A stretch of 64,000 nt of DNA from Campanula takesimana (lineage: Eukaryota > Streptophyta > Magnoliopsida > Asterales > Campanulaceae). The stretch is from assembly GCA_026119855.1 (NCBI GenBank), contig JAOWBW010000269.1, positions 248,001-312,000 of the forward strand, read 5' to 3'. The notes beneath the pieces are model-generated. The model was not told where the DNA came from. It saw only the letters and a list, made by a program, of their open reading frames with translations, and searched no databases. Shown here piece by piece: positions 44,084-54,381 of the stretch; positions within the stretch are counted from its first letter, which is position 1; each line of letters starts with the position of its first letter. Position numbers and translations under genes: made by a program.

Positions 44084-44650
44084 GCTACCAAGTGCTTGCA
44101 TGAATCTCATGTTTAAATCTGTATTAGAATAGACATGTCCAAGAGAAAAACACACATTAACAATATCAATAAACCTCTCATATCATTGTCTAAGAGATTC
44201 CTTAGGATCTTTAACAAAATAGTCAAAGAGTCTTCTCTGTTGATAGATGCGGTTCTTCTTGGTATCTGAATCTCCTTCCAGAAAGTCAACTATAGCATCC
44301 CAGGTAGCCTTTGCGGTTGTGCAGTGAAGCACCTTAGAATGAGTCCTTAAGTCAATAGCTGACACTAGCATGGACATAGCTCTTCCACCAAAATCCACAT
44401 TGATGCGGTCTGCATCAGTCCACTCACTTTCTAACTTCTTAATTTCAGCTTCTTCTCCTGCGGTTCCTGCATGTGGATTAGCTTTCATATGAACATATGT
44501 TCCATCAGTAACCGCAATCCACAGTCTACGATCACATGAAATCATGTGTTTCATCATCCTATCTTTCCAAAAGATAAAACTATCTTCATCTAAAATCGGT
44601 AAGTGATTTGAGTTGGATGTCTGCATCATATGGGTGTTTGTGTTTGCCAT
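44084..44650 (-). pseudogene. Sirevirus-like Gag, N-terminal half
   Basis: Starts at ATG 44650, 51 bases inside the PBS. Contains the copia Gag block FIFWKDRMMKHMISCDRRLW and TAKATWDAIVDFLEGD (UBN2-type gag domain). An in-frame TGA at 44183-44185 follows ESLRQ. The frame then continues as YERFID to the solo LTR junction and resumes at 42020. Confidence 0.88.
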
Positions 44651-44700
44651 TGGATCAGCACCCAAGCGGTAAAGCTTATAAAAACAAGTTTGGTGGATAT

Positions 44701-44712
44701 GCTCTGATACCA
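44701..44712 (-). other. Primer-binding site of the Sirevirus-like element, initiator tRNA-Met
   Basis: Minus-strand TGGTATCAGAGC, the classic plant copia PBS, two bases inside the 5' LTR. Confidence 0.95.
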
Positions 44713-44714
44713 CT

Positions 44715-46169
44715 TGTTGGTCCCAGAGGGCAACAAGGGTATAGAACCACTAGAGGGGGGGGTGAATAGCGGTCCAAAACTTTTTCCAAAATACCCTTAA
44801 AATCAACCGAGTACTTATCAGTTTGGCCAACTGCGGTTCAAAGCACAAGAACCGAACTGATAAAATGCACAGCGGAGTTTGCGGTTTGGCCAAATAGGAT
44901 AGTTAAAGAGTTTGGGCGGTCCAAAACACTATGATGCAACTGAATAGTTAAACTTAAAGTTCAAAGGAAAACACAATTCATCTTTCAAGTCATTTCGTAT
45001 ATGGAGACAAGTTAAAGACCACAAACAAGAAAGATAAATAACAAGACAGAAAATAAAGATCAAACACACAAATTGAAGAGGTTCGTTCTTAAATGAACTA
45101 CGTCCTCTACCTAGATGGTTAGTCTAAGATTTTCTAATAGCTATGAGACTTGTATTAATTTAGAGGAGGTTTTACAAGATGAATCTAAACTCTAAACAAT
45201 AAGTCTAACCTAAGCTATAATAACAACCGGTGTTTTCGAAGTATATAATCTATGTGATCATATAAATCGGGTGTGTGTGTGGAAAGAAATCAAATGCTCT
45301 AAGTATCTAAATGATGGTTGAGCAAATGGAAATCTTTCGGTGTAAAGACTGAGTATGAAAGGTTGTTAGGCTTGAAGCTTTGATGAACAAATCTGGGTTT
45401 GCTAAGGAGATGGTTTGAAGATATGAATATCTGGGTTTGAATCTTCAAAGCAAACTTGAACACTTGGGAATAAATCTTTTGAAGCTCAACAACCTTCATT
45501 GTTGAGGAATGAAGGCTATTTATAGGCAATGCACCCTTGTGACCGTTGGGTAAAGATTTAATTCAAATCTTCGGGTACAATTTGCTGTCGAAATCCCATT
45601 GGATGAGCTGTCATTTTCGTCCTTTGTTTTGTCTTGTAGTCCTAGGTAGTTGTAGCACCACTACCTGACATCCGTCCTTTGTTGCAGAAAGGACTAATAG
45701 TAAACAATTCAAATTGCTTGGACAAGACCGACATTCCTTACAGTAACTCCAAGTTAACTTAGAGTTGTTTTGACATGACATAATATCATTCCTTTACGGT
45801 TGAAGAGGGAATGTTTGTCTAAGGAATAAATGACATCTCTTTAATTCTTCAATAACTGCACTGCGGTTTCCACTAGGCATAGGAGCGGTTTGAAGGATGA
45901 ACTTGATGTGCGGTTTCATCAAAGCCACATACTGCGGTTTGATGAGGGACCTAGGGTTCCATGCTGGTGGCTCAAAGATGACGGCTTGAGACTCCAAACC
46001 GCGAGGAGTAAAACCGAACTATACTCAGCCTAGACAAACAAAAATCTAGAAATGGACTTATCTAAAAATTGAAGTAAAACTTCATTACATGCGGTCCTAA
46101 AGTCCATAAAGAGACACGTGGCATGGATCAATCAAATTAAGGTGGGTGTACTAACAATGAATCCTAACA
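44715..46169 (-). repeat. 5' LTR of the Sirevirus-like element
   Basis: TGTTGGTCCC to CCTAACA, 1455 bp, followed by AGTTC. It carries about 45 bp (46095-46141, CCATAAAGAGACACGTGGCA) missing from the 3' LTR, plus a G-tract shorter than the 3' LTR's. Confidence 0.94.
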
Positions 46170-46211
46170 AGTTCTTTATTGTAGATATGTTGATATTTCA
46201 GATGGGCATAA

Positions 46212-47970
46212 GACCAGGGTGCCGCAATGGCTGCATCCTCGTCTGGCCAGGCTCACACCCCCCTTGCGGCGCTTCCTGATTCGATTCCTAGGGTTGTCGC
46301 GCCTACGACAACCGTTATCCAGCCGCAATATCCTTCACAAGAGAAATCATTTATTAGCTTATTCAAGGAGAATGTTTCCCCCATTTCAATCCCAATGATC
46401 ACTCCTTTATCTCACCATGGTAAACCCGCGCTTAAGTTCCCTAAGGAGATCATAAATAATCTCTCCAAACCTTTTTCGTATACTTTGGTGGGGAAGTTCG
46501 CTAAAGGTAGGCCTTCCATGGACGATACTCGCAGGTATTTTGTAAAGTTTGGATTAAAATCTGAATTTCATCTTGGCATCTTGATTCTAAACACATGTTG
46601 ATTACACTTTCGCATGAGATTGATTTTAATAGGGTTTGGTCAAAAGAGTTATGGTATGTTGGTTGATTCCCTATGAGAGTGTTTAGGTGGACACCTTCAT
46701 GGCGTCCTGACCAAGAATCGTCTCTTTTCCCTTTATGGATGGATCTTCCTGGATTGCCAATCCATCTTTTCAATAAAATGTGTTTATTCTCAATAGCTAA
46801 AATTTTTGGGGAGCCTCTAGTACAAGTTGATCTTTGAAAAAGTTACCTTCTTGGGTGTTTATTGAAAATGGTGATGATGAGGGTTTCTTTCAATATTTGG
46901 AGTATGATAATCTCCCTATGTACTGTAAACACTGTTTCAAGGTAGGGCCCTCTTTAGGAAATTGCAAATTTGCCAATAATGGTAAAGGGGTGATGGAGAG
47001 TGAGACAGGATAGAATGTTAAGGTAAGGAATACCGAGCCTAACATGGTAATAGAAGGAGTGCAAGCTAAGAAAACTCTAGTGTCTCCAAAAAAATATGGA
47101 AAATAAAATTCTCCCAGGCTGTAAATGAAAGTAATGTTATTATGGGGTAAGACAAGCAACAATGAAGCGATAGTTCAATATGTCGTGGCCTCTAAGCCAA
47201 TAGATATAGACCCACAAAGAGAAAATGAGGCTATAGGCACTCACGTGGAAGAATTGGTAGGATTCGAAGACACAAAGATTGTTGATATAAATATAGGTAA
47301 AGAAACTTTGGTAGCTTCGGCTGCACTTGGAGCACAATAGTGGGTTTTGGCATTTCAAAATGAGTCTGTTCCCTCACCATCCGTCACTATGAATGCTCCT
47401 AACTTGGATAGAGAAGTGAGAATTAGGTTGATTCGGGAAAATGTTCGGCAAACGCAAGCTTCCTCAGCTCCTAACTTACGTCCCTCTATCGCTCGCACGC
47501 CGAATCCCAAATATTTTAATTCTGAATTTATAAACCCAAAAACCCTAAAAGAAGCTCTCACCCTTTGGGAAAAATGCGATTCTGAATCGGAAGGTGGTCT
47601 CTCTAATACATCTCCTTCGGCATTTGAAGAAGCTCGACTTTATGGAGGTATTGTTGGAGGAGTTCATGTTAATCCTCGGGCTCCAATGGCTGACAGCGAA
47701 AATCTCGAAGATTATTACGATGAAGAAGAGGCCTTTCAAAAAGTTAAAGGAAAACGGGGAAAATCTGGTTCGAAAGCTAGAGAAAAGAATATTAAGCCTA
47801 AAGGCCTTGTAATAACAAAAGGCAATTTGATTGACCTTCATATTTTTTTTTTTCCTTTTTTTTCTCTTTTGTTTTGTGATGGTTTTGGTCTAGTCCCCCA
47901 TCACTTTTTTGTACTTTTTTTATCACATTTAATAAAATAGGGGGCATCGCCCTTTTCACTTTAAAAAAAA
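46212..47970 (+). mobile_element. L1-type LINE with ORF1 but no ORF2
   Basis: 12-bp target duplication AGATGGGCATAA at 46200-46211 and 47971-47982. The 5' end begins GACCAGGGTGCC 15 bp before an ORF1 ATG; the 3' end has the LINE-type trailer ATAGGGGGCATCGCCC and a short A-tail (47963-47970). ORF1 runs to its C-terminus and goes directly into the 3' UTR. Endonuclease/RT ORF2 is entirely missing, yet the ends are intact. Confidence 0.88.
46227..47816 (+). pseudogene. LINE ORF1 (DUF4283-type), frame-disrupted
   Basis: ORF1 of plant L1 elements is an RNA-binding Gag-like protein. The first 124 codons are intact and contain ALKFPKEIINNLSKPFSYTL and VGKFAKGRPSMDD, the DUF4283 start. From about 46600 several frameshifts and stops occur, but recognisable blocks continue: PLWMDLPGLPIHLF-type near 46735 and LEYDNLPMYCKHC, a zinc knuckle, near 46900. 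The last 150 codons (47347-47816) are open, acidic then Lys-rich (QKVKGKRGKSGSK). Decayed but full-length in outline. Confidence 0.8.
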
Positions 47971-47988
47971 AGATGGGCATAAACAAAA

Positions 47989-49176
47989 GAGGTGGTCTCT
48001 TGTGAGAACACCTATATCCGTCTCATAGAAGAGATGGGTCGACTCATGACCCGTGTTCAACATTCTCCGCAAAGCGTAAATCCCAACCCATGCTCCACTC
48101 AAAATCTTCCACGTGGCAGCAACCCATTGGCCCAATTTTTTTTTTATTTTTTCCCAGAAAAAAATCGTTTTTTTTTCTGTTTTTTTTGTTTTTATATTTT
48201 TTTTTGTCTGTTTTTTTTCGTTTGCCAAAAGTAATACTTAGTACAACTAAATGTAACAACTGTGTTACTTATAAAGCAATATTGTTTACAAGAAACGTAA
48301 CACCAGTTTTACAAAAAAAAAAAAAAAAAAATTAGCTCATTTTACTCATCTTTCAACTGTAATACTAACTATAAATACGTGTAACACTAACAATAGCAAA
48401 ATGTAATTATCGTTATACTGAAATGTAATAGTGTTTTTCCAGAATATTTTTTATTTTTGAGTATTTTGATTTTATTTTTTAAAAGAAAGTAACATTTGAA
48501 AAAATAACAACTTATATACATGAATGTAATTATTTGTACAAGTAAATGTAACACTTTAGTAGATGAAATTGTAACAGATTTCTATAGATAATGTAATACT
48601 TTTACATGTATCTTGATAAATTGAACCCCCCATTGTAACTTATTATTTGAAAACATATAGATATACTATTATACAAGTAAATGTAACTGTTTTACAATGT
48701 TATTATACAAGTAAAATGTAACATTCGTTTATAAAAATTGTTATTTTCTTATTTTTACAATGTTACTAACACAAGTGTTTTTAGTTCTAAAGAGTAAATA
48801 GTTGAATTATTACTTTTCTATACATATGTGTTACAATTATGTACAAACACTGTTACATATAAGTAACACGTTTGTTACATTTTAGTTGTAATAAGTATTA
48901 CTTTTGGCAAACGAAGAAAACATAAAAAAACACTGTTACTTTTCTGTATATATCTATTACTTTTATGTATACAAAATGTTAAATATAAGTACGTAACACG
49001 ATTGTTACATTTAGTTATAGTAACTATTACTTTTGACAAACCGAAAAAAAAATAATAATATAAAAACTAAAAAAAAAAGTTTTTTTTTTTTTTTTTTTTT
49101 TTCTTGTGGGTCATGGATCAAAAATGACTCATCTCTACTATGAGATGGGTCATGGTGTTCTCATACAAGTTTTGTC
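47989..49176. mobile_element. Non-autonomous Mutator-like element with imperfect TIRs
   Basis: 9-bp duplication TAAACAAAA at 47980-47988 and 49177-49185. The ends share GAGAACACC and a CATCTCATAG-AGAGATG block (47989-48060 against 49100-49176 reversed). The interior is AT-rich with dozens of TGTAACA/TGTTACA words. A second internal inverted repeat (48222-48290 with 48863-48915) includes GCCAAAAGTAATACTTAGTA. No transposase. Homopolymer tracts at 48137-48215, 48312-48331 and 49069-49102. Confidence 0.8.
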
Positions 49177-49185
49177 TAAACAAAA

Positions 49186-49620
49186 ATCATGAAGTTGGAA
49201 AAGGATGAGAGTGGTTTATTTTAAAGGTTATTTCTTTGCAGCCGTGTGGATGATGACAAGACTACTCATACCCTCCAGCAGTAGCAATGTATTTGTTGGG
49301 AATATTCCTTTGAATCGTAGGGTTAATGGAGGCACAAACAAAGAACAATTCTGAGTAATTCCTGTATGATTGATGAATCGGCACAATCACACTTCCAAAG
49401 GTGCACGGTCGTGAAGAAGGTGACAAACGTTGGATAGTTTTTGGACCGTATGGGCGTGCAGATTAACAAGTACAACCCTGCAGAAAGGATTCGAGAATAA
49501 CAAAGTCTCGTCCAATTTGGCACGGCCGTTCCAAACAAAGGGCACGACAGTGCGGGTGTATCTAGGTTGTGAATTGGCCTTGGCGGCTGGCGGTTTTATT
49601 GTTTTCTTTTCGGACAAGTT
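49186..49620. other. Unassigned sequence between Mutator-like element and solo LTR
   Basis: Holds short ORFs on both strands (49430-49642 plus, 49617-49387 minus) without a recognisable domain. It may be the original target DNA, continuous with the bases left of the LINE duplication. Confidence 0.4.
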
Positions 49621-49915
49621 TGTTAGTTTCCTTCAGGGATAAGGGTTAGTGATTAGGAAAGTATAAATAGCTTTCTCTTTCCTAACATAATCATAAGTTC
49701 ATATTTCTCAAGAATAGAGATCTGTAATTCTAGATATAGGGTTTGCACAACCAGGAATTATGTGATCAAAATCCGTACACTAGATTAGTGTGATCTTGTA
49801 TTGTGAGTTCTCCAGTGATAATAATATTTTCTCCCTCCCTCGTGGACGTAGCCAAAGTTGGTTAACCACGTAAAATCTAGTGTTCGTGTGTTTGAGATTA
49901 TTTCATGTGATTGTC

Positions 49916-52051
49916 TGTTAGGAGATTGAGAGATCTACTCAATCTCCATATCATTTAAAGAATATTTAGTTACGTAGTCAACTTAGAATAGTTACCTAGT
50001 TAGGAGTATTTCAGATTAGGAAATAGATATCCTATTAGAATTAGGAGATCTCTTAGAATCCTTATGGAGAGGAGTAAAATAATATTATGTGTTATTCCGT
50101 CTCAAAGTTTACAAAACTAGGGGACTCATATTTATACCCAAAACATACGAGTCCAAATTCTATAAGGATTCTAAGAGATCTCCTAATTCTAATAGGATAT
50201 CTATTCCCTAATCTGAAATACTCCTAACTAGGTAACTATTCTAAGTTGATTAGATAACTAAATATTCTTTAATTGATATGGAGATTGAGTATATCTCTCA
50301 ATCTCCTAACAAAATATTATTATGTGTTATTCCGTCTCAAAGTTTACAAAGCTAGGGGACTCATATTTATACCCAAAACATATGAGTCCTAATTCCATAA
50401 GGATTCTAAAAGATCTCCTAATTCTAATAGGATATATATTTCCTAATCTGAAATACTCCTAACTAGGTAACTATTCTAAGTTGACTAGGTAACTAAATAT
50501 TCTTTAATTGATATGGAGATTGAGTATATCTCTCAATCTCCTAACACACCCCCTCAAGTTGAAAGACCTACAGAGTAGATTTTCAACTTGCAAAAAAAAA
50601 AAAAAAAAAAAATTGAAAAATGACTAAATAAAAATAAAATTGTTGTTTCTTCATCGACAAGCAGTTGTTGTGCCAACAGTTATTAAGACAAGTGTGAGGA
50701 CATCAGACAACACATCTGGCCGCACATATTGCTACTGGTTGCTTCGTTTGTGTAAACTGGACCATTCTGACCATTCTTGATGCATGCCGTGATCTTCATC
50801 TTCTTCTTACAAGTTGCACTTTTACAACTCCAATTTCTTTCCTTCTTCGACATGTTGCTCTATTTGCAACGCCGATATTTTATTTTTCTCGCAACGCAGA
50901 CATGTTGCTCTTCTCGCAACGCCGACATGTTGCTCTTCTTTTTCTTCAGTTTTCGTTTTTAGAGTGAACGACACTTAATCACGTTTTTAGAGTGGGCTAC
51001 CACTAAATCACGTTTTTAGAGTGGACTACCACTCAATCATCATTTTTATAATGAACGACACTCAATCAAAAGATGGAAGTGATCTTAATATGGTTGATGT
51101 GGTGGTCGGAATATTTGAGGAGAGATAAATCTTGCTAAAGAGCAAAAGAGATTTTTTATTTTATTTTTTTTTTGATAAAAAAAAGAAAGAAAATTTATAG
51201 AGAAAAATAAGAAATTTATTGAAATACTTCAACAAAAATAAGAAATCAAGATTTTTTTTTATCGAATTTAAAATTTAACACCAATTACAAGGAACATAAT
51301 TGACTGTTTTAAGAGAAATAGTTTTGGGGTTCATGAAAGAAGGTGGAGGAACCTGATGTAAGATCCATGGGCACAAAAAGTGATAATCTTCATAGTGCTG
51401 AACATCAAATGGCAAGGCTGAAAATCCCATGGCATGGCACCCACAGAAAAAGAATCACCGATGGAGAAGCTTTGATGGAAGCAAGAGGTTGTAAAGAACC
51501 CATTATTTTTTTTAAGTATTGAGACACGATTTCAAGATTGAAACCAACTCTTGATACCATGATAAAATATGGAGAGGAGTAAAATAATATTCTGTGTTAT
51601 TCCGGCTCAAAGTTTACAAAGCTAGGGGACTCATATTTATGCCCAAAACATATGAGTCCTAATTCCATAAGGATTCTAAGAGATCTCCTAATTCTAATAG
51701 GATATCTATTTCCTAATATGAAATACTCCTAACTAGGTAACTATTCTAAGTTGACTAGGTAACTAAATACTCCCTCCGTCCCAAATTAATGTTCTTAGTT
51801 TGACTTTACACGGAGATTAAGAAAAAGTAAATGTTGTGAGTATGAAAAGAAATGTAGGAAAGAGAAAATGTGTAGGGAGTTTTTGTTGTGAGAATGACAA
51901 GTGGGACTCACTTTCCATTTTAGGTAATAAAGTAAAGTTAGAACCTTAAATTTGCACAAACTAAAAAGGAAAGTAAAGAACCTTAAAGCGGGACAGAGGG
52001 GGTATTCTTTAATTGATATGGAGATTGAGTATATCTCTCAATCTCCTAACA
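49916..52051 (-). mobile_element. Small copia-like LTR element (TRIM-like) with an inverted LTR piece at its left end
   Basis: TTGTC duplication at 49911-49915 and 52052-52056 flanks the whole unit. On the right is a complete LTR (51561-52051, TGATAAAATATGG to CTCCTAACA) next to the initiator-Met PBS (minus strand TGGTATCAAGAG, 51549-51560). On the left are an inverted partial LTR (49916-50062), a first direct partial LTR (about 50063-50309) and a second direct partial LTR (50310-50545), then the PPT (AACTTGAGGGGGTG, minus). The interior (50560-51548) is non-coding, with CGCAACGCCGACATGTTGCT repeats near 50850-50940 and GTTTTTAGAGTG repeats near 50960-51050. Confidence 0.82.
51770..52002. mobile_element. 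Stowaway-type MITE 1
   Basis: CTCCCTCCGTCCC to GGGACAGAGGGGG terminal repeats, TA duplications at 51768-51769 and 52003-52004, 233 bp. It sits inside the right LTR of the small LTR element and not in the left copies, so it arrived after that element. Confidence 0.92.
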
Positions 52052-52078
52052 TTGTCACATTCTTGTTTTGCTCTAACA

Positions 52079-52571
52079 GTATCCATAAAGACAAGGAACA
52101 TCGAGTCAAAGAGTTTCATCTATGTATGCTATACTTCCTACTTCTAATTCATCAACTAGGTTGCCTCAAACAATCTTTGCACTAAGAGATCAGCTTGAAT
52201 TATTGGAACTGTGTGGGTGTGTTTTGGTGAAGGATATTGTTCAAAATGATGGAATCATAAATTTCTCTTCTCTAAGGATTTTGAAGATGATGCAGGTCAG
52301 ACTAGACGAAGGGATGCTTCAAAACTTAATCCACAGTTGCCCCTTGATTAAGGAAATATAAATAAATAATTGTCAGGGGCGTGACACTATTCACGTGGCA
52401 AACCTACCTAACTGTTTGTCTTCGTCCAGCAAGTGTTGGAAGAATTACTTTAAATATGCAAAGTTTGAAGCAAGAGATGATGAGTGGCGACCACTTCACA
52501 GCCGGAAGAGTTTGGAAGATACGATGCAAAATCTTGGAGAGGATTACATCGTGAAACTCTCCCATGCCTAA
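52079..52571 (+). pseudogene. F-box/LRR (FBD-type) protein fragment
   Basis: LRR-like text LPQTIFALRDQLELLELCGC, then FSSLRILKMMQVRLDEGMLQ and LIHSCPLIKEI, the leucine-rich pattern of plant F-box/LRR proteins, which select substrates for SCF ubiquitin ligases. A TAA near 52359 interrupts the frame, which then continues to a stop at 52569-52571. The F-box itself is missing; the copia LTR abuts the 5' side. This is the only host-gene trace in the window. Confidence 0.68.
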
Positions 52572-52607
52572 GCAGGTTTAATTTGAATAATTTGATAGGT
52601 TAGGATT

Positions 52608-52790
52608 TGTAAAAAAAATACTACCTCTGCCTAAATGAGTGTCCAAATTTTATTTTAAGGGACATAATTTTTTGTACAATTTAGTGTGAAAACTCATATA
52701 TAATCTAGTAATCCTCTTTACAAACATTTAGTTTTTGCAAGTACAAAGAGATTGGTGAAAACAATTTTGAAAAAAAATATTTAGGGACAA
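52608..52790. mobile_element. Left part of a MITE split by later insertions
   Basis: CTACCTCTGCCTAAATGAG resembles the reverse complement of the end at 59895-59941 (CTCATTTAAGGACAGAGGGA). The two halves would form one Stowaway-like element of a few hundred bp with everything from about 52796 to 59868 inserted in it. The junctions are approximate. Confidence 0.55.
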
Positions 52791-52795
52791 AGTTG

Positions 52796-52883
52796 TAGGA
52801 ATCCGTCAAGTGTAGGAGTCCGTCCCAATCTCGGTAGGTGATGTATCCGAGATTGTGTATGAGATTTCTTAGAGTTTTAGATT
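52796..52883. repeat. LTR-like fragment flanking the Athila-like element (left part)
   Basis: Starts TGTAGGAATCCG. Continues beyond 59687 as sequence with a TATA box (GTAATATAAATAC, about 59766) and copia LTR-style text up to about 59868. Identity uncertain. Confidence 0.4.
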
Positions 52884-54131
52884 TGATGGATGTGTTTTTA
52901 CCCATCCAAATCATATACTTCTATGACTTATTAGATGCTCAATCTTGGGTGTTTTGATGGTTTTTGGAGTGTTTATGAGTATAGGGAAGCAGCAAAAAAA
53001 TGCACAGATTCTTATACGTTAATGTGCGAAAAAGAAGGATAAAGAACGGACCAGAACATAAAAGTACAAAGATGTGACCTCTGAGAAATCAATGCCATTG
53101 GATATTACTCGAAAAGAGTTTTCCAACGATAGTTTACACGTCCAAATCGGAGTTCGTATGAAGAAGTTATGGCCTCCGGAAGTTTACGCGTAAAATGTAC
53201 AAGCCGCAATGCAGAAGGTGCGACCGCACATACACCGGAGCAAACCCCAGAACAGGCTGACCAAGTGGGCGGCTGCCCACTTTCCACTTGTATAAATATA
53301 ACACTCTAGCCTACTTTATTATTCATACTTTAATACATACTTTATTCAATATTCAAGGATTGTAATCAAAGATTCATCAATTAATCTAGGTTTTGATGTT
53401 TTTTTAATTTATTATTTGTTCTTGATTTTATGAGTAGCTAATTTCTTAGATTCATGGATTGGTATTAACAAATACTAGATCTCTATGCTATAGATTTAAT
53501 TCTTCCATTCAATTTAATTCTTGTTCATTAAAATATTATTCATGATTAATTCTTTAGTTTCAATTATATGTTAAGATATAAATTGGCTTTAGAGTTATTG
53601 GGTATATATTACTGCACTAGCGTGGGTGATTATACGTTGACCATTGTTTTGATGATTAAATTCAATTGAGGACCTAGCGAAAGTCAAAAGAATTTAGGTT
53701 CATGTGTTCTTGAGTGCTTCATGAATTTCTTGCATGTTGTATAGAACTAGCGGAAAGTATTAACATAAAGGAAATAATATAATTGCAATCCGGCGACCGA
53801 ACCGTCCCAATTCTTGTTAAAGTGAACGAACCCAAGAAAGAATTTAATCTTATTATTTTGAAGCATAGCATAGAGTGAAAGTATTTGTGAACTCAATTCG
53901 TGAATCTATTCGTTAATCTTACTTTTATTTATTTTCTTAGTTTAATTTTAATTATTGCTTTAGTAGTTAAATTAATCAAAAACCAAAACCCCACTATTTA
54001 CTTTTTTGTTTTTAAACATTCTTGTTTTCCAATCTAGTCTCTGTGGATTCGACCCTTGCTTATGCATACTACTACACCGGTAACTAGTACACTTGCTAGG
54101 TAATTTAATTAGAGGGAGATTTTCTCCATCA
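52884..54131 (+). repeat. 5' LTR of the Athila-like element (U3 deletion)
   Basis: 1248 bp. Compared with the 3' LTR it lacks about 250 bp right after GTGGGCGGCTGCCCAC (53280) and just before the TATA box TTGTATAAATATAAC (about 53288). A 90-bp module with GGCCTCCGGAAG (53107-53185) also occurs in the LTR at 61514. Confidence 0.88.
53219..53280. promoter_or_regulatory. GC-rich near-palindromes in the Athila-like LTR
   Basis: GTGCGACCGCAC (53219-53230) and GTGGGCGGCTGCCCAC (53265-53280), repeated in the 3' LTR near 58529 and 58575. They lie just upstream of the TATA box, as in elements A and B. Role inferred. Confidence 0.5.
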
Positions 54132-54137
54132 AGTTTT

Positions 54138-54152
54138 TGGCGCCGTTGCCGG
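54138..54152 (+). other. Primer-binding site, tRNA-Asp type, Athila-like element
   Basis: TGGCGCCGTTGCCGG, six bases after the LTR. It diverges from the perfect Asp match after this (AGA instead of GGA). Confidence 0.88.
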
Positions 54153-54381
54153 AGACTTGATTAGGTTAACAACTTTGTGTAGATAGTGTAAATAGTTTTC
54201 TTTTAGTTTTTATTATTTTTTTAGTTAATTCTTTTATTTCTTTGTTTATCTAAATATATGTGTGAGCTGCTCTAGAGGGATGTATGGAATAAACACCAAT
54301 GATGACTTAGGAAAACAAGAATTAGACCTATAATTAGCCAAATTATCTGAGAATTTAGAATTTTTGTCTGCAAAGATAAAG

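Larger units (their letters stand above)
3131..46169 (-). mobile_element. Sirevirus-like Ty1/copia retrotransposon with three nested insertions
   Basis: A complete element read on the minus strand. 5' LTR at 44715-46169, initiator-Met PBS at 44701-44712, then gag, protease, integrase, RT and RNase H down to 23592. An extra 3' gene (22997 to 4952), a PPT at 4549-4562 and the 3' LTR at 3131-4548 follow. The target duplication AGTTC sits at 3126-3130 and 46170-46174. Removing the insertions 5053-19081, 27587-40865 and 42026-44078 (plus one copy of each duplication) leaves about 13.7 kb. The RT block (GELTFFLGLQIKQ, GIFINQAKYTKDL) and the additional 3' ORF fit the Sirevirus (Maximus) clade. Several in-frame stops show it is now defective. 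Confidence 0.93.
49621..52078 (+). mobile_element. Copia-type solo LTR, interrupted at 49916-52051
   Basis: TGTTAGTTTCC start, TATA box AGTATAAATAG near 49660, and the copia LTR U5 text CGTGGACGTAGCC and ACCACGTAAAATC. After the insertion it ends TTGTTTTGCTCTAACA at 52078. About 320 bp once the insertion is removed. No matching duplication was found (AAGTT against GTATC), so the left boundary is less certain. Confidence 0.65.

Noticed and set aside
49186..49620. BAHD acyltransferase remnant
   Set aside because: A short FFAA...YPSSSNVFVGN-like stretch is suggestive only. No HXXXD or DFGWG motif is present.
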